The notes beneath the pieces were generated by a model, which saw only the letters and a list, made by a program, of their open reading frames with translations, was not told where the DNA came from and did no database searches. A program made the translations under genes and the position numbers. This document shows, one piece after another, positions 7,036 through 14,950 of a stretch of 29,867 nucleotides of DNA (its first letter is position 1; each line of letters begins with the position of its first letter). The stretch spans positions 1-29,867 of the forward strand of contig JBOGGX010000150.1 of assembly GCA_050744245.1 (NCBI GenBank), read 5' to 3'. Source of the stretch: JBOGGX01 sp050744245. Its GTDB lineage: Bacteria; Actinomycetota; Acidimicrobiia; Acidimicrobiales; JBOGGX01.

Positions 7036-9579
7036 CTACGACGCCCAGGCGATGCGGCCCAACTCGAGGGGCGAGGCCAGGTCGGGGTGTGATGGCACCA
7101 CCCGCACGGTGAAGCCGTAGCGCCCGGCGGTGTCGCAGGCGAACTCGCCCCGGTACCGCACCCGCCCGTCGCCTTCCGCCGGGTCGACCGGCTGCATGGT
7201 GACCACGTCGGCCTGCTCGATCTCGTCGTGCAGCGCCACCGGTCCGTGGGCCAGCTGCACCTCGACGTCGGCCGGTGCGAGCGTGCCGATCACGACGACG
7301 GCCTCGACGGCGCGGGTCGTGCCGAGCGACGCGACGCTCGCCTCGGTGTCGACGGCGTCGATCCGCACGCCGTTCCACGCCTTGCTCACCCTGGCCTTCC
7401 ACTCGGCCAGCTCCTGGGCCCGGTCGCAGCGCTCGGCGGTCAGCCGCTCGGCCCGAGCCGCGGTCGGCTCGTAGAGCTCCTCCACGTAGTCCCGCACCAT
7501 CCGGGCCGCCACGACCTGCGGCCCGAGCGTCCGCAGCGACGCCTTGACCTTGCGCACCCAGCGCCGAGGGACCGTCCCCTCGATCCGCTCGTAGTACATC
7601 GGGATGATCTGCCGCTCGAGCAGGTCGAACAGGGTGTTGGCTTCGAGCTCGTCGCGCCGCTCGGCATCGTCGACGTGCTCGGCCGACGAGATGGCCCAGC
7701 CGTTCTCGCCGTCGAACATCTCGTCCCACCAGCCGTCGAGGATCGAGCAGTTGAGCCCGCCGTCGAGCACGGCCTTCATGCCGGACGTCCCGCAGGCCTC
7801 CTGCGGCCGGCGGGGTGTGTTGAGCCAGATGTCGGCCCCCTGCAGCAGGGCCCGGGCCACGGCGATGTCGTAGTCCTCGAGGAACACGAACCGGTGGCGC
7901 ACCTCGACGTCCGAGGCGAAGGCGACGATCTGGCGGATGATGTCCTTGCCCTTCTCGTCGGCCGGGTGGGCCTTGCCGGCGAACAGGAACTGCACCGGCC
8001 GGTGCTGGGCCCGCAGCAGGGCTCGCAGCCGGTCGGGCTGCGACAAGAGGAGGTTGGCCCGCTTGTAGGTGGCGAACCGCCGGGCGAACCCGATCGTGAG
8101 GGCGTTCGGGTCGAGCGCCTCGTCGGCCCAGGCGACGTCGGACGCGGTCAGCCCGCGGCGCTGGCCCATCTCCTTGAGTCGTCGGCGGGCGAACGACACC
8201 AGCCGCTGGCGGCCCTGCTCGCGGGCCCGCCAGACCTCGTCGTCGCCGGCGTCGTCGATGTGCTGCCAGCGGTCCGGGCCGGCCTCGGCCCACTCGGGCA
8301 GGACGTGCCGGGCGAGCAGATCGTTCATCTCCGGCGAGATCCATGTGGCCGCGTGCACGCCGTTGGTGACCGACTGGATCGGCACCTCGTCCGGGGGGAC
8401 GTCGGGCCACAGGTCGCCGAACATCTCACGGCTCACGACGCCGTGCAGCTTCGACACGGCGTTGGAGCGACCGGACAACCGCATCCCCATCACCGCCATG
8501 TTGAATGGCCCGTCCGGGGGGTCGACGAGGTGATGGCCGAGGGCCATGAGGTCGTCGATCGCCACCCCCGCCTCCTGGGCCCAGCCCGAGAAGTACTTCT
8601 CGATGAGCTCCCGCGGGAACCGGTCGATGCCCGCGGGCACGGGCGTGTGGGTGGTGAAGATGTTGGCGGCGCGGACGGCCTCGATCGCCGCCGGGTAGGA
8701 GAGCCCGTCGCGGGTGACGAAGCCGCGGATGCGTTCGAGACCGAGGAAGCCGGCATGGCCCTCGTTGGTGTGGAACACCTGGGCGCCGACGCCGAGGACC
8801 TCGAGGGCACGGATCCCGCCCACGCCGAGAAGGATCTCCTGGCGCAGGCGGTGCTCGACGTCGCCCCCGTAGAGCCGGTCGGTGATCCGGCGCAGCTCGG
8901 GTGGGTTCTCGTCGACGTCGGTGTCGAGCAGGTACAGCGGGATCCGGCCGACGTCGGCCCGCCACACGTGGGCGACGCACGTCGAACCGGCCAGGTCGAC
9001 GTCGATCCGGGCGCCCTCCTCGCGGGTCATGGCCATGGCGTAGGGGTCGAGGTTCGGGTAGAGCTCCTTCTGCCAGCCGTCGGCCGTCAGGAGCTGGCGG
9101 AAGTACCCGGACCGGTACATGAGCCCGATGCCGACCAGGGGAAGCCCGAGATCGGACGCGGCCTTGAGGTGGTCGCCGGCGAGCACGCCGAGCCCGCCCG
9201 AGTACTGGGGGATGGCCTCGGCGATGCCGAATTCCGGGGAGAAGTAGGCGACCAGCCGCAGCGGGCTGCGCACGTTCTGGTCACGGACCTGGAACCACCG
9301 GGGCCGGGCCAGGTACATCTGCAGCTCGGTGTGGACCTCGTCGAGAAATCGGAGGAATCCGGGGTCCTGGGCCAGCGCATCGAGCCGGCTGCGAGGCACG
9401 AGTCCGAGGAGGCGCACCGGATCGTGGATCGTGGCGTCCCACTGCTGCGGGTCGACCCACCTGAACAGGTCGCGGGTCTGCGCGTCCCACGCCCAGCGCA
9501 GGTTCATAGCCAGGTCTTCGAGGGCGGCGAGCTCGGCCGGGAGACTGGGCCGGACGGTGAAGCTCCGCAGGGCCTTCAT
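7036..9579 (-). CDS. glgP: Alpha-glucan (glycogen) phosphorylase, DUF3417 type, GT35
   Basis: The 847-residue enzyme phosphorolyses alpha-1,4-glucan to glucose-1-phosphate in the cytoplasm. The N-terminal region (about 15-115; LAMNLRWAWD) matches the DUF3417 domain of the short phosphorylase branch found in mycobacteria and thermophiles. The pyridoxal-phosphate site is EACGTSGMK with Lys602, followed by the Gly-rich segment GGLNCSILDGWWDE. PEFGIAEAIPQYSGGLGVLAGD is the conserved N-terminal substrate-loop region. The length agrees with the family. The ATG at 9579 is preceded by TACCGT and 8 nt with no ribosome site, suggesting leaderless translation. It converges with the permease gene (17 bp apart) and diverges from the oxidoreductase. 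Together with the GlgE operon 6 kb away it gives glucan synthesis and breakdown in one neighbourhood. Confidence 0.95.
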   Translation of the reverse strand: MKALRSFTVRPSLPAELAALEDLAMNLRWAWDAQTRDLFRWVDPQQWDATIHDPVRLLGLVPRSRLDALAQDPGFLRFLDEVHTELQMYLARPRWFQVRDQNVRSPLRLVAYFSPEFGIAEAIPQYSGGLGVLAGDHLKAASDLGLPLVGIGLMYRSGYFRQLLTADGWQKELYPNLDPYAMAMTREEGARIDVDLAGSTCVAHVWRADVGRIPLYLLDTDVDENPPELRRITDRLYGGDVEHRLRQEILLGVGGIRALEVLGVGAQVFHTNEGHAGFLGLERIRGFVTRDGLSYPAAIEAVRAANIFTTHTPVPAGIDRFPRELIEKYFSGWAQEAGVAIDDLMALGHHLVDPPDGPFNMAVMGMRLSGRSNAVSKLHGVVSREMFGDLWPDVPPDEVPIQSVTNGVHAATWISPEMNDLLARHVLPEWAEAGPDRWQHIDDAGDDEVWRAREQGRQRLVSFARRRLKEMGQRRGLTASDVAWADEALDPNALTIGFARRFATYKRANLLLSQPDRLRALLRAQHRPVQFLFAGKAHPADEKGKDIIRQIVAFASDVEVRHRFVFLEDYDIAVARALLQGADIWLNTPRRPQEACGTSGMKAVLDGGLNCSILDGWWDEMFDGENGWAISSAEHVDDAERRDELEANTLFDLLERQIIPMYYERIEGTVPRRWVRKVKASLRTLGPQVVAARMVRDYVEELYEPTAARAERLTAERCDRAQELAEWKARVSKAWNGVRIDAVDTEASVASLGTTRAVEAVVVIGTLAPADVEVQLAHGPVALHDEIEQADVVTMQPVDPAEGDGRVRYRGEFACDTAGRYGFTVRVVPSHPDLASPLELGRIAWAS

Positions 9580-9587
9580 CGCGGGAC

Positions 9588-9593
9588 ACGGTA
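9588..9593 (-). promoter_or_regulatory. Candidate -10 box of a leaderless glgP transcript
   Basis: TACCGT on the minus strand, 8 nt before the glgP ATG at 9579. No ribosome-binding site lies in the 37-bp divergent gap, which also has to hold the promoter of the gene at 9617. Confidence 0.4.
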
Positions 9594-9601
9594 CTCGCGG
9601 C

Positions 9602-9608
9602 TAAGAAT
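9602..9608 (+). promoter_or_regulatory. Candidate -10 region for the luciferase-like oxidoreductase
   Basis: TAAGAAT lies 8 nt before the ATG at 9617 in the gap shared with glgP. It is a weaker match to TAnnnT than the other boxes here (T at the seventh, not the sixth, position), but no Shine-Dalgarno sequence is present. Confidence 0.25.
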
Positions 9609-9616
9609 CACCCTGG

Positions 9617-10585
9617 ATGGACGTGGACCGGCTCGGGATGACGATCCCCTTCGACGGCGTGCCCCTGGCCGCCCAGCGCCGGCTCATCGAGCAGTTGGCC
9701 GACCTCGGGTACACCGATGTCTGGTCGGCCGAGATCAACGGCGCCGATGCCTTCACGCCGTTGGCGCTGGCCGCCGTGTGGGCGCCGGCGCTGCGGCTGG
9801 GAACGGCCATCGTGCCCGCGTTCACCCGCGGTCCCGCGACCATCGCGCAATCGGCGGCATCGTTGGCCCAGGCCGCGCCGGGCCGGTTCGTGCTCGGTGT
9901 CGGGACGTCGTCCAACGTGATCGTCGAGGCGTGGAACGGCATCCCGTTCGAGCGGCCCTACCAGCGGACCAGGGACGTCGTCCGCTTCCTGCGGGCCGCC
10001 CTGGCCGGGGAGAAGGTGAGCGAGGAGTACGAGACCTTCTCCGTCTCCGGGTTCGTCCTCGGGCTGACGCTCGATGAGCCGGTGCCGATCCTGATCGCCG
10101 CGTTGCGGGAGGGGATGCTGCGGTTGGCGGGGCGCGAGGGCGACGGCGCCATCGTCAACTGGTTGTCGGCCGACGATGTCCGCCGGGTCGCGCCGATCGT
10201 CCAGCGGGCCGGCGACGGTCCATACAAGGAGATCGTGGCCAGGATCTTTGTCGCCCCGATCGCCGACCCGGACACGGCCAGGGCCATCGGCCGGCGGGCC
10301 ATCGCCGCGTACCTGAACGTGCCCGTCTACGCCGCCTTCCACGAGTGGCTCGGGCGGGGCGACCGGCTGGGCGGCATGTGGAGTCGTTGGCGGGCCGGCG
10401 ATCGCAAGGGCGCGTTGGCCGCCATCTCCGACGACCTCGTGGACGAGCTCGTCGTGTGGGGGACGCCCGACGCCTGCCGCGAGCACATCGAGCGCTACCG
10501 GGCCAAGGGGGTCAACACACCGATGGTGGCGCTGCTGCCGGGAGCCGATCCGGCCCAGGCGATCCGCGACCTCGCCCCGCGTTAG
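9617..10585 (+). CDS. Luciferase-like (LLM) F420-dependent oxidoreductase
   Basis: This is a 322-residue TIM-barrel protein of the bacterial luciferase-like superfamily. Supporting segments are the N-terminal strand (GMTIPFDGVP), a barrel strand with LGYTDVWSAEINGADAF, LGTAIVPAFTRGPATIAQSA (typical of F420-type members), and RFVLGVGTSSN, the characteristic Gly-rich loop near 93-103. The C-terminus (WGTPDACREHIERYRAKGV, then TPMVALLPG) closes the barrel as in the actinobacterial F420 subgroup. The cofactor is probably F420 rather than FMN, inferred from subfamily resemblance. The substrate cannot be deduced. It is monocistronic, divergent from glgP, and ends facing the metal-transporter operon across a 125-bp convergent gap. 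Confidence 0.88.
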   Translation: MDVDRLGMTIPFDGVPLAAQRRLIEQLADLGYTDVWSAEINGADAFTPLALAAVWAPALRLGTAIVPAFTRGPATIAQSAASLAQAAPGRFVLGVGTSSNVIVEAWNGIPFERPYQRTRDVVRFLRAALAGEKVSEEYETFSVSGFVLGLTLDEPVPILIAALREGMLRLAGREGDGAIVNWLSADDVRRVAPIVQRAGDGPYKEIVARIFVAPIADPDTARAIGRRAIAAYLNVPVYAAFHEWLGRGDRLGGMWSRWRAGDRKGALAAISDDLVDELVVWGTPDACREHIERYRAKGVNTPMVALLPGADPAQAIRDLAPR

Positions 10586-10656
10586 CGCCCCGGTGCTCAA
10601 GGTTGCCCCGATCGATCACCGTTTGCGCGCGCTCAAGTCCGTAGAGCGACCCCCGG

Positions 10657-10671
10657 TGACCTTAAAGGTCA
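10657..10671. promoter_or_regulatory. Perfect 15-bp dyad in a convergent gap
   Basis: TGACCTT-A-AAGGTCA is a perfect inverted repeat with 7-bp arms around one base, followed by AAAATT, in otherwise GC-rich DNA. It lies between the convergent ends of the oxidoreductase and the NicO gene. As RNA it can form only a 5-bp stem, so it is either a modest bidirectional terminator or a protein-binding site. Confidence 0.35.
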
Positions 10672-10689
10672 AAATTGGGGGGCGCGGGC

Positions 10690-10710
10690 GGGGTCGGGGT
10701 CGGGGTCGGG
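10690..10710 (+). repeat. G-rich tandem repeat, possible G-quadruplex
   Basis: Three GGGG runs and one GGG run are separated by TC dinucleotides, a GGGGTC hexamer repeat. The tract abuts the NicO stop codon at 10711. It fits the pattern of an intramolecular G-quadruplex with 2-nt loops on the plus strand. Further G-runs lie just before it (10677-10682 and 10686-10688). Confidence 0.5.
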
Positions 10711-12105
10711 TCAGACGGAGATGAGGGCCCGGATGGCGAGAAGGAGGCCGCCGCCGATGACGGCGAGGGCGCTGCCCATGGGCAGCAGCCTCGGCAGCGG
10801 CCGGGCCGACAGCCCGACCAGGCGGGGCTCGATCCAATCGCGGATCCGGTTGAGGACGATTCCGGCGCCGAGCAGCGTCATGGCCATCCCGGTGCCGTAG
10901 GCCAGGACGAGCAGGATCCCGAACCACGCCCGTCCGAGCGCCAACGCGCCGAGCAGCACCAGGACGGCCGAGGGGGCGGGGACCAGGCCGCCGGCCACAC
11001 CCATTGCCACCAGCCCACCCCACCCAGGCACCCGGGCGTCGCCATCGTGGCCGTGGACGTGGGCGCCGTGGTCGTGGTGGTGGTCGTGCCCGTCAGGGTG
11101 GTGGTGGTGGTGATGATGACCTGAAGCCGGCCGCAGCCGGTGCAGCAGCGTGATCCCGACCACGACGACCAGCGCCCCGCTCACGGCACCGAGCACCGGG
11201 TACACCTTCGCCCCGGCGAAGGCCTCCGACGTGGTCAGCAGGACACCGAGCCCGAGCACGCCGATCGTGTGGGTCACGGCCACCGTCGCTCCGATACCAA
11301 GGACGTGGCGCAGGCGGCCCTTCCGGCCCACGATGTAGGCGGCCATGATCGTCTTGCCGTGGCCGGGCGCCAGCGCGTGCAGCGTGCCGAGCACCATGGC
11401 CACCAGCACCGCGACCGTGCCCGCGCCCAGCGTCAGCCGGCGGTCGTCTACCAGCCCCGCCAGCCACCGGGTCTGGCGGTCGCCCTCGAGACTCGTGCTC
11501 GGAGCTGCCGTGCGGGTGGTCTGCGACCTGTTGGCGGCGCCGCCGGGCGACACCGTGAACGAGGCCGAGGTCACGTCGAGCGCCCGACGGCCTTCCGGGT
11601 ATGCCGTGAGCCGTCCGCTCACCGACTCCTCGGGCACATCCGACCCGACCAAACGCATCCCGTCGCCGACCGCGGTCACCTCGCGCCACCCGACCGCGCC
11701 TTCGAGGTTGTTGTCGACGAACGCGATCTCGGCTCCGTTGCCCAGCGGTCCCGTGCCAGCCACGAGATCGCACTCGAGGCGCAGGGTCGACAGCCCGGCC
11801 AGACCGGGCGGCATCGTCAGCCGGCCGCCGTTCGACTCGACCGCGACCGCAGCACCGTCCGCCTCAAAGGACAGACCGGCGGCCAGCTCTCCGCACCGGT
11901 CCGACTCGAACGACGTGGTGATCGACGACTGGATCTGCTGGGTGGGGATCTCGGCCAGATCGAGCACGTAGTCGACCGCGACATGGTCGGCCACCACGAG
12001 CAGCCCGGCGTAGGTGTTCGACGTGAAGTTGCCCAACGGGTGCGCTCCGGCCGACACGCTCGACACCCCGACCACCCCGGCGAACAGAAGACCCACGACC
12101 GTCAC
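10711..12105 (-). CDS. NicO-family nickel/cobalt transporter with His-rich loop and large N-terminal ectodomain
   Basis: This is a 464-residue membrane protein. Residues 1-20 look like a signal peptide, followed by an ectodomain (about 21-218) that opens with AHPLGNFTSNTYAGL. The membrane part begins near 225. The NicO/RcnA signature HALAPGHGKT spans 243-252, and THTIGVLGLG follows at about 278-287. A cytosolic or external loop (330-353) is dominated by histidine, including seven in a row, and should bind Ni, Co or similar ions. About six helices are visible. The family moves Ni2+/Co2+, inward or outward; direction and metal cannot be read here. The GTG start overlaps the TPR gene stop as GTGA. 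The long ectodomain is what distinguishes it from plain RcnA, and it may contact the DUF4331 or TPR partner. Confidence 0.85.
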   Translation of the reverse strand: MTVVGLLFAGVVGVSSVSAGAHPLGNFTSNTYAGLLVVADHVAVDYVLDLAEIPTQQIQSSITTSFESDRCGELAAGLSFEADGAAVAVESNGGRLTMPPGLAGLSTLRLECDLVAGTGPLGNGAEIAFVDNNLEGAVGWREVTAVGDGMRLVGSDVPEESVSGRLTAYPEGRRALDVTSASFTVSPGGAANRSQTTRTAAPSTSLEGDRQTRWLAGLVDDRRLTLGAGTVAVLVAMVLGTLHALAPGHGKTIMAAYIVGRKGRLRHVLGIGATVAVTHTIGVLGLGVLLTTSEAFAGAKVYPVLGAVSGALVVVVGITLLHRLRPASGHHHHHHHPDGHDHHHDHGAHVHGHDGDARVPGWGGLVAMGVAGGLVPAPSAVLVLLGALALGRAWFGILLVLAYGTGMAMTLLGAGIVLNRIRDWIEPRLVGLSARPLPRLLPMGSALAVIGGGLLLAIRALISV

Positions 12106-13430
12106 GGAACGACCACCCCCAGACGATCGGCCAGGTCGAGCGCCTCGGCCCGGTGGGCGAACGAGAACCAGGGGTTGAGCCCGAGCGCGACGTCGAGCGA
12201 GTCCCGGGCGCGAACCAGATCCCCGGCGTCGGCGTACGTCGCCGCGGCGTGGAAGTGCAGCAGCGGATCCGACGTCCCCAAGCGGAGTGCCTCCTCGACG
12301 AGGGGCACCGCGGCCACCGGATCACCCGCCTGCCGCCGCGCCCACCCGAGGGCGTCGGCCGCATAGATCGTCGGCCGGTCGGCGTAGGCGGCCCGGGCCA
12401 GCTCGACCGCTCGGGCGCCCGGGCCGTGGTCGGCCTCGAACAGGGCCAGCTCCAGGTCGACGTCGGCCCCGGCCGCCTCCTGCAGCCGGATGACCGTGCG
12501 CACCAGCTCGAACGTCGCGGCGGCGTCACCTCGTCGCCCGTCGAGCTCCTGCAGTTCGCCCAAGAGCACGAGCGCGCCGGGAACCGGGGTGTTCGCGGTC
12601 ACCGACTCCATCCGCTCGATCGCGTCGTCGACCGACCCTCGAGCCGCCTCGACCCGAGCCATGCCGATCTGGGCCAGCACCACGTCGGGCGAGCTGGACA
12701 GCGCACCGTCGTAGGCGGCCTCGGCCTCGGCGAGGTCGCCCTGCTTGAACAGGAGGTCGCCCTCGAAGACGAGGACGGTCGCCACGTCGTACGGCGCGCC
12801 GGCCCCGGCCGTCTCGGCCTGTTGCAGTGCGAGGCGAGCCCCGGTCACATCGCCGTTGAGCTCGCGGAGATACGACAGCCGGCTGAACGCGGGCAGCCCC
12901 GGCCGCAGCGCCAGCAGCTCGTCGAGCACGGTGGCGGCGTCGTCGTAGCGGCCGAGCTCGACCGAGGCGTCGACCAGCACGGCCAGGGCCTCGTCGCTGT
13001 ACGGGTCGGCGGCCCGAGCCAGGCCGGCGAGCCGGGCCGCCTCCGGAAACCGGTGGAGGCTCAGGGCCAGCGCGCCCCGGCCGACCAAGGTCTCGGGCGA
13101 GCCGGGGGCGAGGGTGTCGGCCCGGTCGAAGGCGGCCCCCGCCGCGTCGTAGAGCGACGGGTCGGCGGTGCGGATCGAGTCCTGGACATAGGCGAGGCCG
13201 AGCGCCTGCCAGGCGGCGGCGTCGTCCGGCGCCTCCTCGACCCTGGCCTCGAGCGCGGCGATGCGCTCGGCCGGGGTGTCGATGGGCGCCGGGGGAGCCC
13301 CGACCGGCTCCGGCGCCGAGAAGAAAACGAAGCGGCCGATGGCCAGGCCGGCCAACAGCGCAATGAGCGCCAGGCCGGCCCGGCCGACGGTACCGGAACG
13401 TCGCGGTCGGGCGTGAAACCGCGTGGTCAT
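12102..13430 (-). CDS. Membrane-anchored TPR protein
   Basis: This is a 442-residue protein. After a basic N-terminus, one hydrophobic helix (about 17-37) acts as a signal anchor, so the rest is probably outside the membrane. From about residue 55 to the end it is almost entirely tetratricopeptide-like helical pairs: AAWQALGLAYVQ, SPETLVGRGALALSLHRFPEAARL, EALAVLVDASVELGRYDDA, GDLLFKQGDLAEAEAAYDGA and others, usually with the Gly/Ala-Tyr-Ala pattern. TPR arrays bind protein partners. It starts 3 nt after the DUF4331 stop and overlaps the NicO start by 4 nt, so all three should be made together. A scaffold linking the DUF4331 protein to the transporter is a reasonable inference. No enzymatic motif is seen. 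Confidence 0.85.
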   Translation of the reverse strand: MTTRFHARPRRSGTVGRAGLALIALLAGLAIGRFVFFSAPEPVGAPPAPIDTPAERIAALEARVEEAPDDAAAWQALGLAYVQDSIRTADPSLYDAAGAAFDRADTLAPGSPETLVGRGALALSLHRFPEAARLAGLARAADPYSDEALAVLVDASVELGRYDDAATVLDELLALRPGLPAFSRLSYLRELNGDVTGARLALQQAETAGAGAPYDVATVLVFEGDLLFKQGDLAEAEAAYDGALSSSPDVVLAQIGMARVEAARGSVDDAIERMESVTANTPVPGALVLLGELQELDGRRGDAAATFELVRTVIRLQEAAGADVDLELALFEADHGPGARAVELARAAYADRPTIYAADALGWARRQAGDPVAAVPLVEEALRLGTSDPLLHFHAAATYADAGDLVRARDSLDVALGLNPWFSFAHRAEALDLADRLGVVVP

Positions 13431-13433
13431 CGT

Positions 13434-14849
13434 TCAGTCCAGGTGGCTGTAGCCCTGGGCGGGCGTGGCCAGATAGGGGAACTGCTGCATGAACGGCATG
13501 TCGTTGGCGTCGACGCCATCGCTCAGGAGGTTGTTCGGGGAGACCCCGTTGCACGTCCCGAGGGGGGTGGCGCCGGCCACGGCCTGCAGCTCGATGTCGA
13601 CGACGTCATCGATCAGCCGCCGTCCGTTGGGGAACCCGTCGAGCTGGCCGGCGAGCAATCCCAAGCGGTTCTGCTGAGCGTACGGCGTCGGCGGAATCGA
13701 GGTGTTGAGCCGGATCATCTCCGAGCCAACGACGTTCGCCGGTTGGTTGATGCCCTGGATGCCGGTCAGGAAGATCGCCACCAGGTCGTTGCGGGGCGTG
13801 GTCGGGACGCACTGGAACACGCCCGGGTACAGGACTGGGAGCAGGCGACCGAGCTCCGGATCGGTGACGAAGCCGGCGAACTGGCCGTCCTCGTCTGGAG
13901 CGGTCGCGTTGAACTTGTCCTTCTGACCGACGGGGATGACGACCTCGTTCACCAACGGCATCCCGAGCCGCGACACCTGCACCCAACGCCCGGAATGCTC
14001 GAGCCGAGCGCCGCCGGCCCGGTAGGTCCTGGTCTGGCGGCGGTAGGTCGACGACCAGACGCCGATGGTCGGATCGTCGTCGACGAGCCGGTCGATCGGC
14101 ACCTGGATGGCGATGGTGTGGGTGTTGTACCCCTGCACCTCGTCCTTGCCGGCCTCGGCCGGGAGCGGGATGAGATGGGCGGGGTTGAACGGCCGCAGCG
14201 CGCCCAGATCGAACACCGAGCCGAGATCGACGAAGAACCCGTCGTCTCGCTGCCCGGCGAAGGTCTGGATGTCGTTGCCGACGTCGTACACCGTGGCCGC
14301 CGCCAGGTCCTCGTAGTTCGGGGTCGAGCGGGGGCCGACGTTGACCGGAGGGGTAAGCAGCCGGTTCGCCAACGTGCGGCTCCGGCCGCTCCTGATCTCG
14401 GTGACCGTGTACGACTGCTGCTGGTTGAGGTTCTGGAAGTCGACGAGCCGGCCGCGCCGGTCCCGCACCGCGCTGACCGGTCCCACGTTGTACAGGAACG
14501 TGTTCGGGTCCTTGATCTCGGTCCGGAACCGCCACTGGTAGCTGACGTCGGCGACGGCATCGCCGTCGTTGTCGACGTTGATCTCGTAGAGCACGTCGTC
14601 GCCGAACTTGTGGAAGTTCGGGCCGCCGGCCGGCTCCTCGAGCGGGATCCAGTTGGCGATCATGGTCACGTGGTGCGGTGCGTCCGGCGAGACGAACGCG
14701 TAGGTGTCCGTGTTGTCGACGACCGGATCCTCGGAAACCAGCAGGGCCTCCCTGTGGCTCGACGCCGGAGCCACCTCGAGGGCCGAGGTGGCCAACAGGC
14801 CGCCGACCGCCAGGGCGCCCGCTGTGGTGATGATCCTTCTTCGCTTCAA
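13434..14849 (-). CDS. Secreted DUF4331-family protein
   Basis: This is a 471-residue exported protein. The N-terminus has KRRRIITTAGALAVGG, a basic, Tat-like start and hydrophobic stretch, with likely cleavage near 30. The mature protein begins SSHREA, the hallmark opening of DUF4331 proteins. Further family segments are DNTDTYAFVSP, IANWIPLEEPAGGPNF and KFGDDVLYEINVDNDGD. The domain fills the whole protein and no catalytic residues are known. The start is a TTG at 14849, supported by the ribosome site AAAGGGG (14856-14862) 6 nt upstream; no better ATG exists. It is the first gene of a tight operon with the TPR and NicO-type genes. The acidic Asp/Asn-rich stretches and the transporter partner make a metal-binding extracytoplasmic role plausible, but this is not shown. 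Confidence 0.9.
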   Translation of the reverse strand: MKRRRIITTAGALAVGGLLATSALEVAPASSHREALLVSEDPVVDNTDTYAFVSPDAPHHVTMIANWIPLEEPAGGPNFHKFGDDVLYEINVDNDGDAVADVSYQWRFRTEIKDPNTFLYNVGPVSAVRDRRGRLVDFQNLNQQQSYTVTEIRSGRSRTLANRLLTPPVNVGPRSTPNYEDLAAATVYDVGNDIQTFAGQRDDGFFVDLGSVFDLGALRPFNPAHLIPLPAEAGKDEVQGYNTHTIAIQVPIDRLVDDDPTIGVWSSTYRRQTRTYRAGGARLEHSGRWVQVSRLGMPLVNEVVIPVGQKDKFNATAPDEDGQFAGFVTDPELGRLLPVLYPGVFQCVPTTPRNDLVAIFLTGIQGINQPANVVGSEMIRLNTSIPPTPYAQQNRLGLLAGQLDGFPNGRRLIDDVVDIELQAVAGATPLGTCNGVSPNNLLSDGVDANDMPFMQQFPYLATPAQGYSHLD

Positions 14850-14950
14850 GTGCTGCCCCTTTCAATGTGTGGTAGCGCTGGGGACGGCAGACGTCAGGCT
14901 CGGCGTGGGGGAGCCGGCTGCCTGTCGGTGATCGGAGCGAAGGGCGCCGA

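Noticed and set aside
4322..8410. Minus-strand open frame of 1362 codons across the permease and glgP
   Set aside because: It runs opposite the permease and then out of frame through glgP. Composition is low-complexity Arg/Gly/Ala.
7228..10077. Long plus-strand open frame (949 codons) opposite glgP
   Set aside because: It is the complementary strand of a well-supported phosphorylase. The translation is Gly/Arg/Val-rich without domains, an effect of high-GC codon use.
11047..11118. CAC/CAT-rich tract as a microsatellite
   Set aside because: It encodes the His-rich metal-binding loop of the NicO-type transporter, so selection on the protein explains it.
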